In this document: positions 44,312-57,300 of the stretch, piece by piece
How positions within the stretch are numbered: the first letter of the stretch is position 1
Layout of the letters: each line of letters starts with the position of its first letter
Assembly: GCF_037042905.1 (NCBI RefSeq)
Contig: NC_087249.1
Span: 40,135,401 to 40,199,400, forward strand
Direction of reading: 5' to 3'
DNA length: 64,000 nt
From: Lytechinus pictus
Taxonomy: Eukaryota > Echinodermata > Echinoidea > Temnopleuroida > Toxopneustidae
Translations under genes and position numbers: made by a program
The notes under the pieces: model-generated
The model's input: only the letters and a program-made list of their open reading frames with translations
What the model was told of the DNA's origin: nothing
The model's database searches: none

Positions 44312-46394
44312 TACTATAGTAAGCTTGTAACCGATTTTGCAATCGGCAACCGATTCCATTCGATTTCACCACAATCGGCAATCACTTGCCGATCTTCGAT
44401 CATGCCCCTTGAAGGAAAAAAATCGAAAATAAAAAATCGGCGTAGATCTGGTTACAGTGCGTGATCGCTCAGAACATATTTCAAGATTGTTTTTGAGGTG
44501 CTAGCTATTTAGAGGTCGCATTATTCAGGGAGAAAGACGCGGTATTATCTATGGCGATGTTTAAGAGGATAGATATCTTCTCTTCCAACTCATGGTGATA
44601 GCGGATGCCGCCGTGAACTTTGAAAGGTCGTATTACCGACGGAGCTCACTGCGTTACTCTCTTACATCGTTTATGATTATATACATTTTATTTTCAACCT
44701 CGTGGTGATAGCGGATGCCGCCGTGAACTTTGAAAGGTCGTATTACCGACGGAGCTCACTGCGCTACTCTCATACCCCCTTTATAATGATATAAATATTC
44801 TCTTCAACCTCGTGGTGATAGCGGACCCCGCCATAAACTTTTAAAGACTGTACTATTGACGGAGCTTATTGAGTTACTCTCTTACATCGTTTATGATGAT
44901 ATACATTTTATTTTCAACCTCGTGGTGATAGCGGATGCTGCCGTGAACTTTGAAAGGTCGTATTACCGACGGAGCTCATTGTGTTACTCTCTTACATCGT
45001 TTATGATGATATTCATTTTATTTTCAACCTCGTGGTGATAGCGGAAGCCGCCGTGAACTTTGAAAGGTCGTATTACCGACGGAGCTCACTGCGCTACTCT
45101 CTTACCCCCTTTATAATGATATAAATCTTCTCTTCAACCTCGTGGTGATAGCGGACCCCGCCATAAACTTTTAAAGACTGTACTATTGACGGAGCTTATT
45201 GCGTTGCTCTCTTACATCGTTTATGATGATATTCATTTTATTTTCAACCTCGTGGTGATAGCGGAAGCCACCGTGAACTTTGAAAGGTCGTATTACCGAC
45301 GGAGCTCACTGCGCTACTCTCTTACCCCCTTTATAATGATATAGATATTCTCTTCAACCTCGTGGTGATAGCGGACCCCGCCATAAACTTTTAAAGACTG
45401 TACTATTGACGGAGCTTATTGCGTTGCTCTCTTACATCGTTTATGATGATATTCATTTTATTTTCAACCTCGTGGTGATAGCGGAAGCCGCCGTGAACTT
45501 TGAAAGGTCGTATTACCGACGGAGCTCACTGCGCTACTCTCTTACCCCCTTTATAATGATATAAATATTCTCTTCAACCTCGTGGTGATAGCGGACCCCG
45601 CCATAAACTTTTAAAGACTGTACTATTGACGGAGCTTATTGAGTTACTCTCTTACATCGTTTATGATGATATACATTTTATTTTCAACCTCGTGGTGATA
45701 GCGGATGCCGCCGTGAACTTTGAAAGGTCGTATTACCGACGGAGCTCACTGCGCTACTCTCTTACCCCCTTTATGATGATAGACATCTTCTCTTCAACCT
45801 CGTGGTGATAGCGGACCCCGCCGTGAACTTCAAATTGATTTGAAAACGCTAGCTACCCAAAACATTTTAATAACATATTTCAAATCATCGTGCGTGCTTG
45901 CGTCTTTTACTTCATTTTAATTGCACTTGCGACTTTAAGATGATGCGTCGTAAGAGATCATTCCAATAATTCTAAATCGCTAGCACCTAAAAATACTTCT
46001 AAAAGATGTCCCGCCGATCGTTCATTAACCTGTGATCTATGAGAAATATTTTCATTTTATTTTCCTTTGCGCCTTTGCTCGGAAGATGCGTCTTTCGTTT
46101 ATCTTTCTAATAACAATCACTCGGTTTATTTTAAAGCAATAACACCTCAAAACCCCTGGCTTTAAAACATGTTCCAAACGATCGCGCATGTTGGCGACTT
46201 CCATTCCAATGCATTCGTCTTTGTGACTTTGTCAGGAAGATGCGCGCGACCGCGAAACACATTTTGATGTATTCCTTTGTTTTTAAACATCGCCGATTCG
46301 ATTTTCGATTCGATTTCGATTTTAGAAGCTTAACTGCCGATCCGATTTTCGATCTGATTTTTGATCCGATTTACAACATTATACTATAGTATAG
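44312..46394. mobile_element. TIR-bounded element containing a 110-bp tandem array
   Basis: The left end TACTATAGTAAGCTTGTAAC, followed by CGATTTTGCAATCGG, is mirrored by ATCCGATTTACAACATTATACTATAGTA-like sequence at the right. Both sub-terminal zones are rich in CGATTCGATTT. Between them lie the 12-unit array and non-coding flanks. No transposase frame is present. Confidence 0.65.
44591..45835. repeat. Tandem array, exactly 110-bp period, 12 copies, two monomer types
   Basis: CGTGGTGATAGCGGA begins units at 44591, 44701, 44811, 44921, 45031, 45141, 45251, 45361, 45471, 45581, 45691 and 45801, always 110 bp apart. Type A carries GCCGCCGTGAACTTTGAAAG; type B carries CCCCGCCATAAACTTTTAAA. Order is A A B A A B A B A B A, then a hybrid last partial unit, showing a higher-order structure. 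Confidence 0.97.
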
Positions 46395-48172
46395 TAGGCC
46401 TACCCCCTTTACCTTTAGTAAACTTCAACATGTTCAAGGCCTTCTTTTGGGGGGGGGGGTCTTGTCAAGTACGATCCGAGGCCCTGCTTGGGACAATTTC
46501 CATAAGACAACTTCCATGATTGTCATAACTGGTCATTATCGTGAAATTGGGAACCACCGTTCACTTTGTACAGTAGCGCTTTATTCATTCACACGCACGG
46601 TTCCCTATTTTCACCTCCATTCACAGGCGCGCATGCGTATATAAATCGACAAGTGGTTCCTGAAACCACGATTTGGCCCATTACTGTCACCATGCTCATA
46701 ATAGATGTCTGTAGATGTGTATTCATGATCATGGTATCCCTCTGACTTTTTCAATATTTTTTCAGGTCAAGATATAAAAAATAATTGACTGTGTTGTAAT
46801 TTGGTGACTAGAATATATAAATTGTATCATTGTAAGTTCTAAAGCAGGCTGGGGAAGGAAAGGAAGGGGAAAAAAGACAGTTGAAGAGAAAGAAAACAAA
46901 ATTTAAAGGAGAAATATTGAGAAGAAGAAATGAATCGGGTTATTAAAAAGAAATAAGAAAAGTATAATTATTTGTAAGAAGAAAAGAAGATGGAAGTTGG
47001 GGGGTAGGGATGATATGATTGTAAAGAAGGAGAAAGAAGGATATTAAAGTAAGGAAATCTTCTGAGTTGATCAATGCTTTGAATTCATTAAATGAAAATC
47101 ATAACAAATGTTGATTTTAATTGCAATTACATTCCATTTCTTTTGATTGTGAAATAAATTTCTGATTATAGAAAGTAAATCAGAATGATTCAATGTGCAA
47201 TACAAGTAAAACCACTTTACATCATTGCATTAAAAAATTAGATTAAAAAACTATAATAATTACTTTACTCTGTCACCTGTCTTTCTGAGAAGCTTACTTT
47301 GCAAGTACTCCAAAAATATTTGTAGAACAATTGACATCAATGGCATGATTAGAAAAATTGAGATTCACAGTGAATATGGGCAGGGTCATTGTCGCCATGA
47401 CCATTGTATTTATTTGTCAAATTTCTGTGTGAGCTCTATATATCGCAAATACGGATGAAGCGGTGGGTTCGGGGGATACATGTGCTCGGCTGCGCGACCT
47501 GCCGAGCATCTCTAATTCAAATATTACCTTATAATTAATTCAATTTAGAGTCCACAAAGAATGAAAGTTTGTATTAATGTAAGAAGATTGATAGAAAAAT
47601 TTAGAAATGTAGCTATATGGAGCAAGATATTAAATGAAATATGAAAACCACCACCACCATCATCATCATCATCTGATTCAGAAAAATAACATAACTTATA
47701 AAGTTGTGAACAGTATTCAGATGGACTTCTGATGATTAATTGACATTAAATCTGCAGTTAAGTTGTTTTAATGAAAACTCGAAATGTTATTGTTAATTAT
47801 TTAGTAGCTTGAGATTTCAGGGAATTGTTAGTGGTTTTGATATGTTTTCACTTCTAATTTGTTCTATTGAAATGAATTAAAAGGTTTACTTAGTAATCAC
47901 TGTATATATGTAACTATTTTCTTCTTTTTTCTAATTAAGTATTTTAAGCATGAATATCACTTGTAAGTTGTAACATGTATTATAGTTTTGGGAGTTGGCA
48001 AGCAATATTTAGTAAACAGGTTTATTATTCGTATATTGAGTGATTATCTGCAGTCAGATGCTCACTTTGCCAAACCTTTTAACTTCTCTTCCCTTGTTGT
48101 TTTTAAGAAGAGTGGGAAGATTAAGATCCAAACTTGACAATTTTTAACTGCTTTGCAATGCTTTAATTTTAG
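46395..48172. other. Upstream/intron region of the kinesin gene; candidate TATA promoter
   Basis: No exon could be fixed here. GCGCGCATGCG (NRF1-like) at 46627-46637 is followed at once by TATATAAA at 46638-46645, the best promoter-like pair before the first kinesin exon. It could equally be inside a repeat, because GGAACCAC/GTGGTTCC words surround it. A (CAC)n(CAT)n microsatellite lies near 47648-47672. Confidence 0.35.
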
Positions 48173-48328
48173 CCTGACTCAAAGGCTGCAGAGAAGGTAG
48201 CGGTGAAAGTGGTGGCACGATGTCGACCTTTCACAGATATCGAGAAAGAGAAAGGTGCTTCAAGAATTGTCAAGATGTCTGGAGACAAGACTACATTGCA
48301 GAATCCACAACAGGGCGGCACTGGAAAG
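48173..48328 (+). CDS. Kinesin exon a: start of motor domain
   Basis: Phase 0-0. Encodes [20 protein letters not shown], then [15 protein letters not shown]..., beta-strand 1 of the motor. Acceptor TTTTAG; the donor is a weaker GTTTGT. Confidence 0.88.
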
Positions 48329-51300
48329 GTTTGTTCAGTCTATTATTCAAGTGATGAATTTGTCATTTTCTATCTTCCATTGCAATAAGTGTATATTCAA
48401 TTGTTTTTCTTTTGTAGCAAGATGTTTATATAAGGGGGACAAGGAACTTTCTATAATTTCTTGTTTTTACCCATTTGTTAAACAAAATTTTGATGTACAC
48501 CTTTAAAAACCTTATAATTGCACCAAACTGATATATATCATGAATTTAAATTTCATCATGTTTTTCATTGTATTGTGTCATATCCTTTACTTGACTAAGA
48601 TTTCAACAGATGAAAGATTGTAATGTGTATATTTACCATGCATCCTCCCTTAGTTTGATATTTTAGTGATGACACTAATGTAGAATGATATAACACACTA
48701 TTTATTAATTTTGTGTTTTTTCTGTTCATTATTACTATATTTAGGAAGCTGTATTTGCTTTTGATGCCAGCTACTTCTGGGATACAAGAACAGTAAGTAT
48801 TTATTTCATAAAATTCTTTCTCATTTGCTTTGTACATACATCAACCAGGGCTCCATTACTCAAAGAGTTGCAATTGATCCAATCAAACTATGGAAATCCA
48901 TCAGTGTAATGATTCTTATAGGAAATATACAGTATGCATTCCTTTAGAAACGAGGAAAGACTCATTTATTTGTTAAGAAAAATGATGACAGATGTATCAT
49001 AAGAGAAAATAGTCATAGGGTGTGGTCTTTATAGACAATCTTTGGTTGCTAAAGTTTGTGGGGTCTTATTTAAGCTGTTTATAGGTCGCAAAAATGCCAT
49101 TTTTGGAATACTGGAGCTATTTTTTTCCTTGCTATTCCACACTCATTACTTTTTACATTAAAAAAAAAATCATTATTATTATTATTATCATTATTATTAC
49201 TATTATTATTATTAATATTGACTATATTATTATAATTATTATTATTGTTATTATTATTGTTATCATTATTATTATTATTATTGTTATTATTGTTTGCTGC
49301 AGAGTTTGGTATACAAAGAGCAATGTGAACCCTTATTGAAGAGAGCAATGGAGGGCTATAACGTCACTATCATTGCGTTTGGACCTACAAACAGCGGCAA
49401 GACCCATCTCATGTCTGGGCCTATGGAGGATCCAGGTCTTGTTCCAATGGTAAGAACAGTCTTTATTTTTCCAATCTACTTGCATCTACAGTGTGTCCCA
49501 GAAAAATGAAACCAAAACAGTTTTTCAGCTGTCTTTTTTCAGTCTACTTGAAATTTACCATTTTTGTTATGTTAACACTTTAAAGTACAATACTTTCTTT
49601 TGTGATTCCTGACAAAACAAAAAGCATCTTGATCATATCATATAAAAAAAAAATAGAAGAAACGCCATGGGTTAATAAGGCACAACTTAATATAAAAGAA
49701 GTAAATAAACTAAGCAACTTTGAGGTTACGTGTAACTGTCTTTAATAACCATGGCCAAGAGACCAACACAAGGTGGCGCGCTTACACTTTGTGATTGCAA
49801 CATCGAATCATCAGTATAATACGATAACAACACACTGGCGTGACTGCCTTTTACTTTTCCCATCTTTTTACAATAAAAACTGTATGACAAAATCATGATG
49901 ATCCGTAATTAAATCACTATTACATAAAAAGGGTTAGACCTTCACTGGTGTAAGACTCTGATAAATCTAGTCACCAATGTATCATAACAAGTTGAATACT
50001 AAACAGGCATACCACAACAAAGGTCACAATTTAAAAAAAAACATCAAATGGCAGCACCACTTCTCATCTCTCTCCATCATATAAATTGACGAAAAACATA
50101 GGTGGGCTTACAAACGGATTGACAGCAAATCATTATCCCCGTCTAGACAGCGGATTGCAAAAATTGGACCCAAAACTACGCCAAAACACAAGGCTCAATT
50201 AAGGCTGTGCACTAATAGCCAATTCTCGACACAAATTAAACAAGCATAAACCTGCATTAAAAAGGAAAACATGCATATTGGCAAATAAAACAAAAAGCAA
50301 TACAATGACCTCAGTGCAAAGTTTCCACATAGCAAATAGATTAAATGCACAGTTGAACGGTGTCACCCTAAATAGCAAAAACATCTGTGTATGATAAAAA
50401 AGGATGGCACAAAAAAACAGGACAAAAATTACTGAATTATGAGCAGTCTCATACCATCTCAATGAGATAAGAAAATACTTGCAAAAACGGAAATGGATCA
50501 AATAGAGGAAACAGCCACTTACCCACAACGTATGACTGTTTAACTACATAAAACTGACACAAGGAACTGAGTAACATTACTAGGTATAATGCATGATACA
50601 CACAAGTTATACAACGTCTGAAAACAAGGCATATAAATCATTATTCAGAACAAAAGTATACTAACTAATATCAAAACAACACAAATCATCTTCTCAAATA
50701 TCACTGTAGGCACACATTAAAGAATCAGCAAATCATCACCTGTCCAGTATAACGTCATAAAAATACACATCCACAAAATCAACAACACTAATAACTGGCA
50801 GAATCACTCACCCAAAGCACATCACAAATTACATCATGAAACTGTTTATTGTGATCAATCAAAATAACATACTATACTGTATACAAAAAATCATTGAACC
50901 CCAAAATACCTGCAAATAATTATAATAAAATATCCTGACAGAAAATTACAAGTCATAAAATTTACATGGCACTCCTAACCTTCCTGATTGAACAGAAATA
51001 TACCTGCAAATAAACATAACACAAAAGTACATATAAAACCAAGTAAGCATGCTGTCCATATCGGCTAACAACATCAAGTGATGAAATGTATAAAAGTCCT
51101 GATAGAATGTTCTTAATAATCACATAATATGGCCAGTCCAATTATAAAAGCACAGTGTCCAAGCTCACGAAAGATGTAGAGTAATCACTGTCCATGGAAA
51201 GAAGGTATGTCTACGTAATCATAGGTCTTGAAAGCAAGGCGAGCGAACACTGTATCAAACAATAAATGTCTCTGGAGCGTTGATAGGCGAGAATCATGAA

Positions 51301-54300
51301 GAAAAGTCCTAGGTAGGGACCAACATCATACGGTCTATGAAACTTTACCACTGGGATAGACAGACCAGCAGGACCATACCCTGGAGTAGCATGGGGCCGG
51401 TCTGGCGGACGAGTGTGAAGACATCCTTGAGGGTTGGACAGATCAGCAGGACAATGCCCTGGTATAGCATGGGGCTGATCTGGAGGACGACAATGATGAA
51501 CACCTTCAAGGACAGACAGATCAGCAGGACCAAGCTCTAGGGTAGCAAGGGGCTGATTTGGAGGGCGAGTACGAGGAGCGACACCAGTCCGGATTGAATG
51601 AACATGGCTATTAGAGACTGGGATGCTAGGTGAGTGCTTACATTCGGTAGGATACGATGCTGGCGGGATGAACGACTTACAGCTCTGCGGGATCAACCCG
51701 TTCACGAAACATTGTACCCGCGCCGGACGGATAACTTGCGTAGTAGAGCTACTGCTGCTGACGTTAGCCTGGCACGGAGGCATAGCGGTTACCCCGGTGT
51801 TTGCTCTGTGGCGGTTACTCGCGTTGAAGGGTAACACCGAATCGGCCGATGGTGTAACGGACACAGTATCAACACTACTAGAAGTGTCAAACATGTGATC
51901 AAGAGGCAGTACGGTACCTCCACGGTCAACGACAAGGTTGCTACCTATGCAGCGATCCAGTAGCATATCGAGTGATATGTTAGGCAAAACTGTCTCATCA
52001 GGCAAAGTCATGTTAGGGAAAATTGTCACATCCGGCAACGTCAAGGTAGGCGAAACTGTCACATCAGGCAAAGACAAGTTAGGCAAAACTGTTACATCAG
52101 GCAAAGTCATGTTAGGTGAAATTGTCACATCTGACAAAAAGCAAGGACCATGGTTCTGACTAGGATCCAAATCAAGGGACTCTGTAAAACTGCAGGTCAC
52201 ATTGGATTGGCAACAATCCCAAATTACCAAAGGCTGAAACTCATCGGCAGAAAGTGGAGAGCAACTCAATCCACTCAGAGTAGTAAAGGCAATATTACCA
52301 TGCCAACAATCAATGCAATGGAGTGAAGAAGTTCTGAAATCACTCAAACGTAAAACTGGAGGAGAGCATGAACTGCTTTCATAAGTGTCTGTAACTGTAC
52401 ACTCTTGGAACAATGAAGGCACATTGGCATCGGTATCCTGACCAATTACATCACTATCAATAGACCCTACATTATCTTTCCTTGTTTCTTTTACATCTCT
52501 CATGTGACCAATAAGCACATCATCTCCATTAGCTTTATCAACCACATCAACATTAGCTTCATATCCAATTTCTTCATTCCATTGTTTCACATCACATTGG
52601 TCACTTTCATGATCCAAACCATCACAAGCTGCATACTCAACCTCCTCATTCCATTCTTTCATGTCAGCACTGTTTGTTGCATTCACCTCATCATCACTAG
52701 TCACGTATCCATCATCTGCATTACATTGTTTCACATCAACTATGTTAGAGTCATGACCTCCACCATCACTACTCTTGTATCCATCTACATTGCATGGTTT
52801 CATTTCACCTTTGTCAATTTCAAGCACCTCACCATTACTAGTCTCATCTCTTCGATCTTCATTACAAGATTTACAATCATTACATTGAGATTCATTCAAC
52901 TCGCTATCACTTGTCTCATATCCATCATCTCCTTTGTGTATGTTAGTGTTTACTGGTGTGACTGTGGTCCCTAATGTAACATGATTATCAATCTCACGAC
53001 TATCATCCATTTCACTCTCATTCATCTCATGCTCCCGATCAATGAGAATGTGATTTGTAATTGAATGTATGCCAGCGAGATCAACATCACGAAAACATGG
53101 CGGAGCTGCTCGAGATGACAAACCATAGCAGAAAGCAGTACCGTCTCCAAACCTGATCAACTGCTTGGAGGGGCGAACTGAAATATCGTTCTGCTCCATG
53201 AATGGAGCCCCAGCAACAATACTGCGAGAACCACGCAAGTAGTCATCATGGACTACCACACCATCAAACCAAAGCTCACAATCCTCATACAATAATGTGA
53301 ACTGAGTCAAACCGACCACCAGGGTCTGATCAACTAGACTAACAATGGACACACCATCAACAAAATAATCATCAAAACCAAAATCATCAACAAGAATCTC
53401 GACACCAATATCATCTGCTACAGATTCAGTGATTAAATTGAGCTGTGATCCGCTCTTTAATTCAACATTAATCCGCGAATTATCTATTGTGCGGGCACAA
53501 AAACAAGGTTTATTCAATATCTGCCTGCAAGCAGAAAACTGGCGCAACCTTGGTTGCGACGACCTGCTAGCCGAACGCCAGCTCGACGCATCGTGAACGG
53601 CTGCCGCGGCGGTCAACGCGGCCCTGGCCATGGTATATGTGGGACTACACAAATTTATATTCGGGAAGAAACCCAACCTCTCGTCTACCACCGATAGAAC
53701 ACGGCGTGCCTAGCCCCAATTTATAGGGTTAAATTAACTTGGGAAGGCTTATTTATACTCGATGGGTGGATACAATCCAGCTGCCACCACGCCATGGGTT
53801 AATAAGGCACAACTTAATATAAAAGAAGTAAATAAACTAAGCAACTTTGAGGTTACGTGTAACTGTCTTTAATAACCATGGCCAAGAGACCAACACAAGG
53901 TGGCGCGCTTACACTTTGTGATTGCAACATCGAATCATCAGTATAATACAACACAAAACAACACACTGGCGAAAAGAAAAATGGAATAGAATATATCATT
54001 GATTGTCTTCTTCAATCAACAAACAAATAAAAAAAGTAAAATTGTGCAACCAGTTGGGCATTCAGGCTATAAAACCTACTATCAAATCCATTCATTGAAA
54101 AGAATATATCTACATGAAAATGAATAGTTGTATCAATAGCTAAGTTACAGAAACATGAATATATTTTATAATCATTGCCTAAAGTATAAGTTAACTAAAA
54201 GACAAAGGACAGAAAAAGACAACAGTCTTAATCACTCGACCACGATGCCCCTGATTAATTGTAGGATGTAGTGAGAGTCTTTTTTCATGGCGTATGTAAC

Positions 54301-57300
54301 ACAAAATTTTAATTGAATCTCTGATCAATTTTCAAAATTGGTTGCATTGATAATCACGTGTAATCAATCGTAAATAAATTGTATGATCAATCTCTTTGAG
54401 TTACTGGGCCCCAGACCACTTATATCTGTTTTTATTAAATCACTAATATTTCTACCTTAACTACTGTTTGTGCCATTCACTGAGGTTTAGGTACAGAATT
54501 GATGATTATTGAAATGACTAAGATTTTTTTAAATTCTGAATATTCCTCCTTTTATTCCAACCCTTCTTGACGATAATGATACTATTTGTTATTCCAGATC
54601 AACCGAAGTCTCTTCAAGCAGATCAAAACCTCAAAGAAGCAGTTCCTTGTGACAGCATCATTTCTGGAGGTAAGAGCCAGATGCATATCTGGGGCCCGTA
54701 ACACAAAGCTTAGCAATGATCGTAGAACATTTTTCTACGATTGATTGCATTGACTACAATGTACAATCAATCGTGAAAATCAAGCTTACGATTAATCAGT
54801 AATCTTTGTGTTACGGGCCCCTGGACAGTGTTTCATGGAGCATCTTGCCAATGAATTTCATCGGAAGATTTGCTTTGTGCCAATCAGATGCAAGGATTTC
54901 AGTTGCTTGTAACAAATAGTAAAGAAAATAGAAATGCCTTGAAGTAAACTTTGTAAAATAAACTTTGTGCTGTGAAGTTTCTCAAAGTGAACTATTCAAA
55001 AAAAGTAAAACATATGTCTGTAGAATAAACAAAAGAAGTTTTGTGGTTTATAACTTGTACCAAGGTGACTAAAATTGAGACTAGTGCTATACCTGGTGGG
55101 TGTTTCAGAAAGCTGTTCGTAAGTTATTAAGAACGACTGGTGATCCTTTTTATGCACTTATCGCCAATGAACATTTAATGGTGAATATCATTCACCACAA
55201 GAAAGGATCACCAGTCGTTCTTAAAGTCACTCTTAACTTACGAACAGCTTTATGAAACGGCCCCCAGATGAGAAAATGCTATAGGTGTAGAATGGGTACT
55301 CTTTTTGAAACCTTTTTTGTGTTTGCAGTATAATTGTTGGTGCTGATAGGTAAAAGTTGTTGGAATTTATAAAATACTAGCAAGCAAATAAACAAAAGAA
55401 AAATAAAAACATTCAAAACAGTGTGGTGTGTTTATGTTTATCATTTGATTCTGAGTCCCACAATCATGATAATAATGATTGATGAAAAACATAGACAAAA
55501 GTCTCTCTATGCCCTTAGCAAAGTTAGACGAGTACACATTCATGAAACTTAAAATATTTGCAAGTATTATAAAACTAACACTTTAGGCTTTTCCTTTCAA
55601 AATTGTCCCTCATATTAAAAATCAGTGGTGTATTATGTGAACAAGGTTTTTATTATTTTCTCTCATTTTCAATCAACAAACTATTGTTTTCATTCTTTCT
55701 ATTCCATTTCTTTTTCTCTATCCAGGTGATGGATGAAAGTATGACTGATTTACTCAACCCCCACACCGACGACATGCAGATCAGACAACACCCTCAGATT
55801 GGAATGTAAATAGTCTTTTATACCATAAGAGGGGGAAAAAATTACTAAATTACTCAGGGGGGGGGGGGGGGGCTCGGGCCGATTTCCCCCCCAAAAAAAA
55901 TGCTCAAAAGAGCCCTAGAAAAAATCAAAGGAGCCATGGAAAATTCCAATTCACAGCAATGTTAAAGCTTATCCAATTTTCCTGACTTAGGCATTAGGTT
56001 GTGAAAAGTTACTCCTGAATATGAAAAAAAAAAATTTGTGTGTGTGTGTCTTTCATAAGCATTATTCTTGAGATCATAAGTTGTTGTAAAGCTATCCCAT
56101 AAAAAAGTAATGACAATGATAATAATAGCTTGATTTATGTAGAGCTTTTCCCAGAGGATACAAATCACAAATATTATCACCGTGGTTTTAGATTTGACTT
56201 TGAGTGGCTTAGAGAAAGTACTGATACTTAATTTACTTACTTTAATCCAACAAACTTCGATGTATCATGTCAAATGTACAGACAGAGTATTGTCATGACT
56301 TTTAAGAAATTCAACTCAAATTGCTTTTTTAATGGATTTTTGTCTTGTGTTTGCTTATGAATAAAATATTCAAAATGGCAAAATAAAAAGTGGGTATTAA
56401 AGAAAACATGAATACACTCGACTTGAATATGATATACGTCAGATGCAGTGGTACAGAATGCAAAATGAAATTCAATTTTGAATTGAGACAATTATTTTGC
56501 CTTTTCAGATTTGTTGATGGTCTATCGGAGCTTGTAGTGAAGAGCGGTGAAGACTTGTCCAGGTACTATGACCAGGGAAGCAGAGCTAGGAAGATGGGCG
56601 CTGCTGATATCAAGGCGCACAGAGCAAGGTAAGAACAAGTCTTGATTCTTCTCTCGCTTCATCCTCTCATTTATACTTTTCCTTCTATTCCTTTTCTACC
56701 TTTCATTGCACTCTATGTCATATTTTAGTTTAGTGATATAATAATATCTGTTAAGTGTCAATGAAGAGGAGGAGAAGTAGAAGAAGGAGGAGGAGAAGAA
56801 GAAATAGAAGAAGGAGGAGGAGGAGGACGAAAATGACAAAATGAGGAGGAGGAGAAAAAAAAAGAAAGAGAAAGAGTAGGAGGAGGAGTTGGAGGAATAG
56901 AAGAAGAAGTAGGAAAAGGAGAAGGATAGGGAGAAGGAATTGAGGAGAAGATGAAGGAGAAGGATTGGAGAGGGAGGATGATGATGAGATGGAAGGAGAG
57001 ATGATGATGAGATATCAAGGCACACAGAGCAAGGCAAGAACAAGTCTTGATTCTTCTTCTCTCGCTTCATCCTCTCATTTATACTTTTCCTTCTCTCTAT
57101 TCCTTTTCTACCTTTCATAGCACTCTATGTCCTATTTTAGTTTAGTGATATAATAATATCTGTAAAGTGTCCATGAAGAGGAGAAGGAGTAGTAGAAGAA
57201 GGAGGAGAAGAAATAGAAGAAGAAGATGAAGAAGAAGGAGGAGGAGAGGATGAAGAAAAAGAAGGAGGAGGAGGACGAAAAGTGACAAAATGAGGAGGAG

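Larger units (their letters stand above)
49659..53974 (-). mobile_element. Non-autonomous LTR retrotransposon, antisense in kinesin intron 3
   Basis: Two nearly identical direct repeats of about 180 bp (49663-49840 and 53790-53970) with CGCCA/TGGCG inverted ends are flanked by GAAA (49659-49662 and 53971-53974). Read on minus, the 5' LTR is followed by TGGTGGCAGCTGG (53789 downward), a plausible tRNA primer-binding site. The 3' LTR is preceded by GGGAAAAGTAAAAGGCAG, a plausible polypurine tract. The internal region holds one 826-aa frame and about 1.4 kb of non-coding DNA. No reverse transcriptase, RNase H or integrase is found. LTRs differ almost only by a small change near one end, so insertion looks recent. 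Confidence 0.9.

Noticed and set aside
49079..49348. Poly-Asn / poly-Ile frames on both strands
   Set aside because: Artefact of the (ATT)n microsatellite.
50199..50528. 109-aa hydrophobic minus-strand frame inside the LTR element
   Set aside because: Looks membrane-like only because the region is AT-rich; no envelope motifs, no signal peptide or cleavage site; not called as a gene.
52504..52974. 156-aa plus-strand frame rich in Ile/Thr/Ser
   Set aside because: Antisense shadow of the acidic repeat part of the 826-aa ORF.
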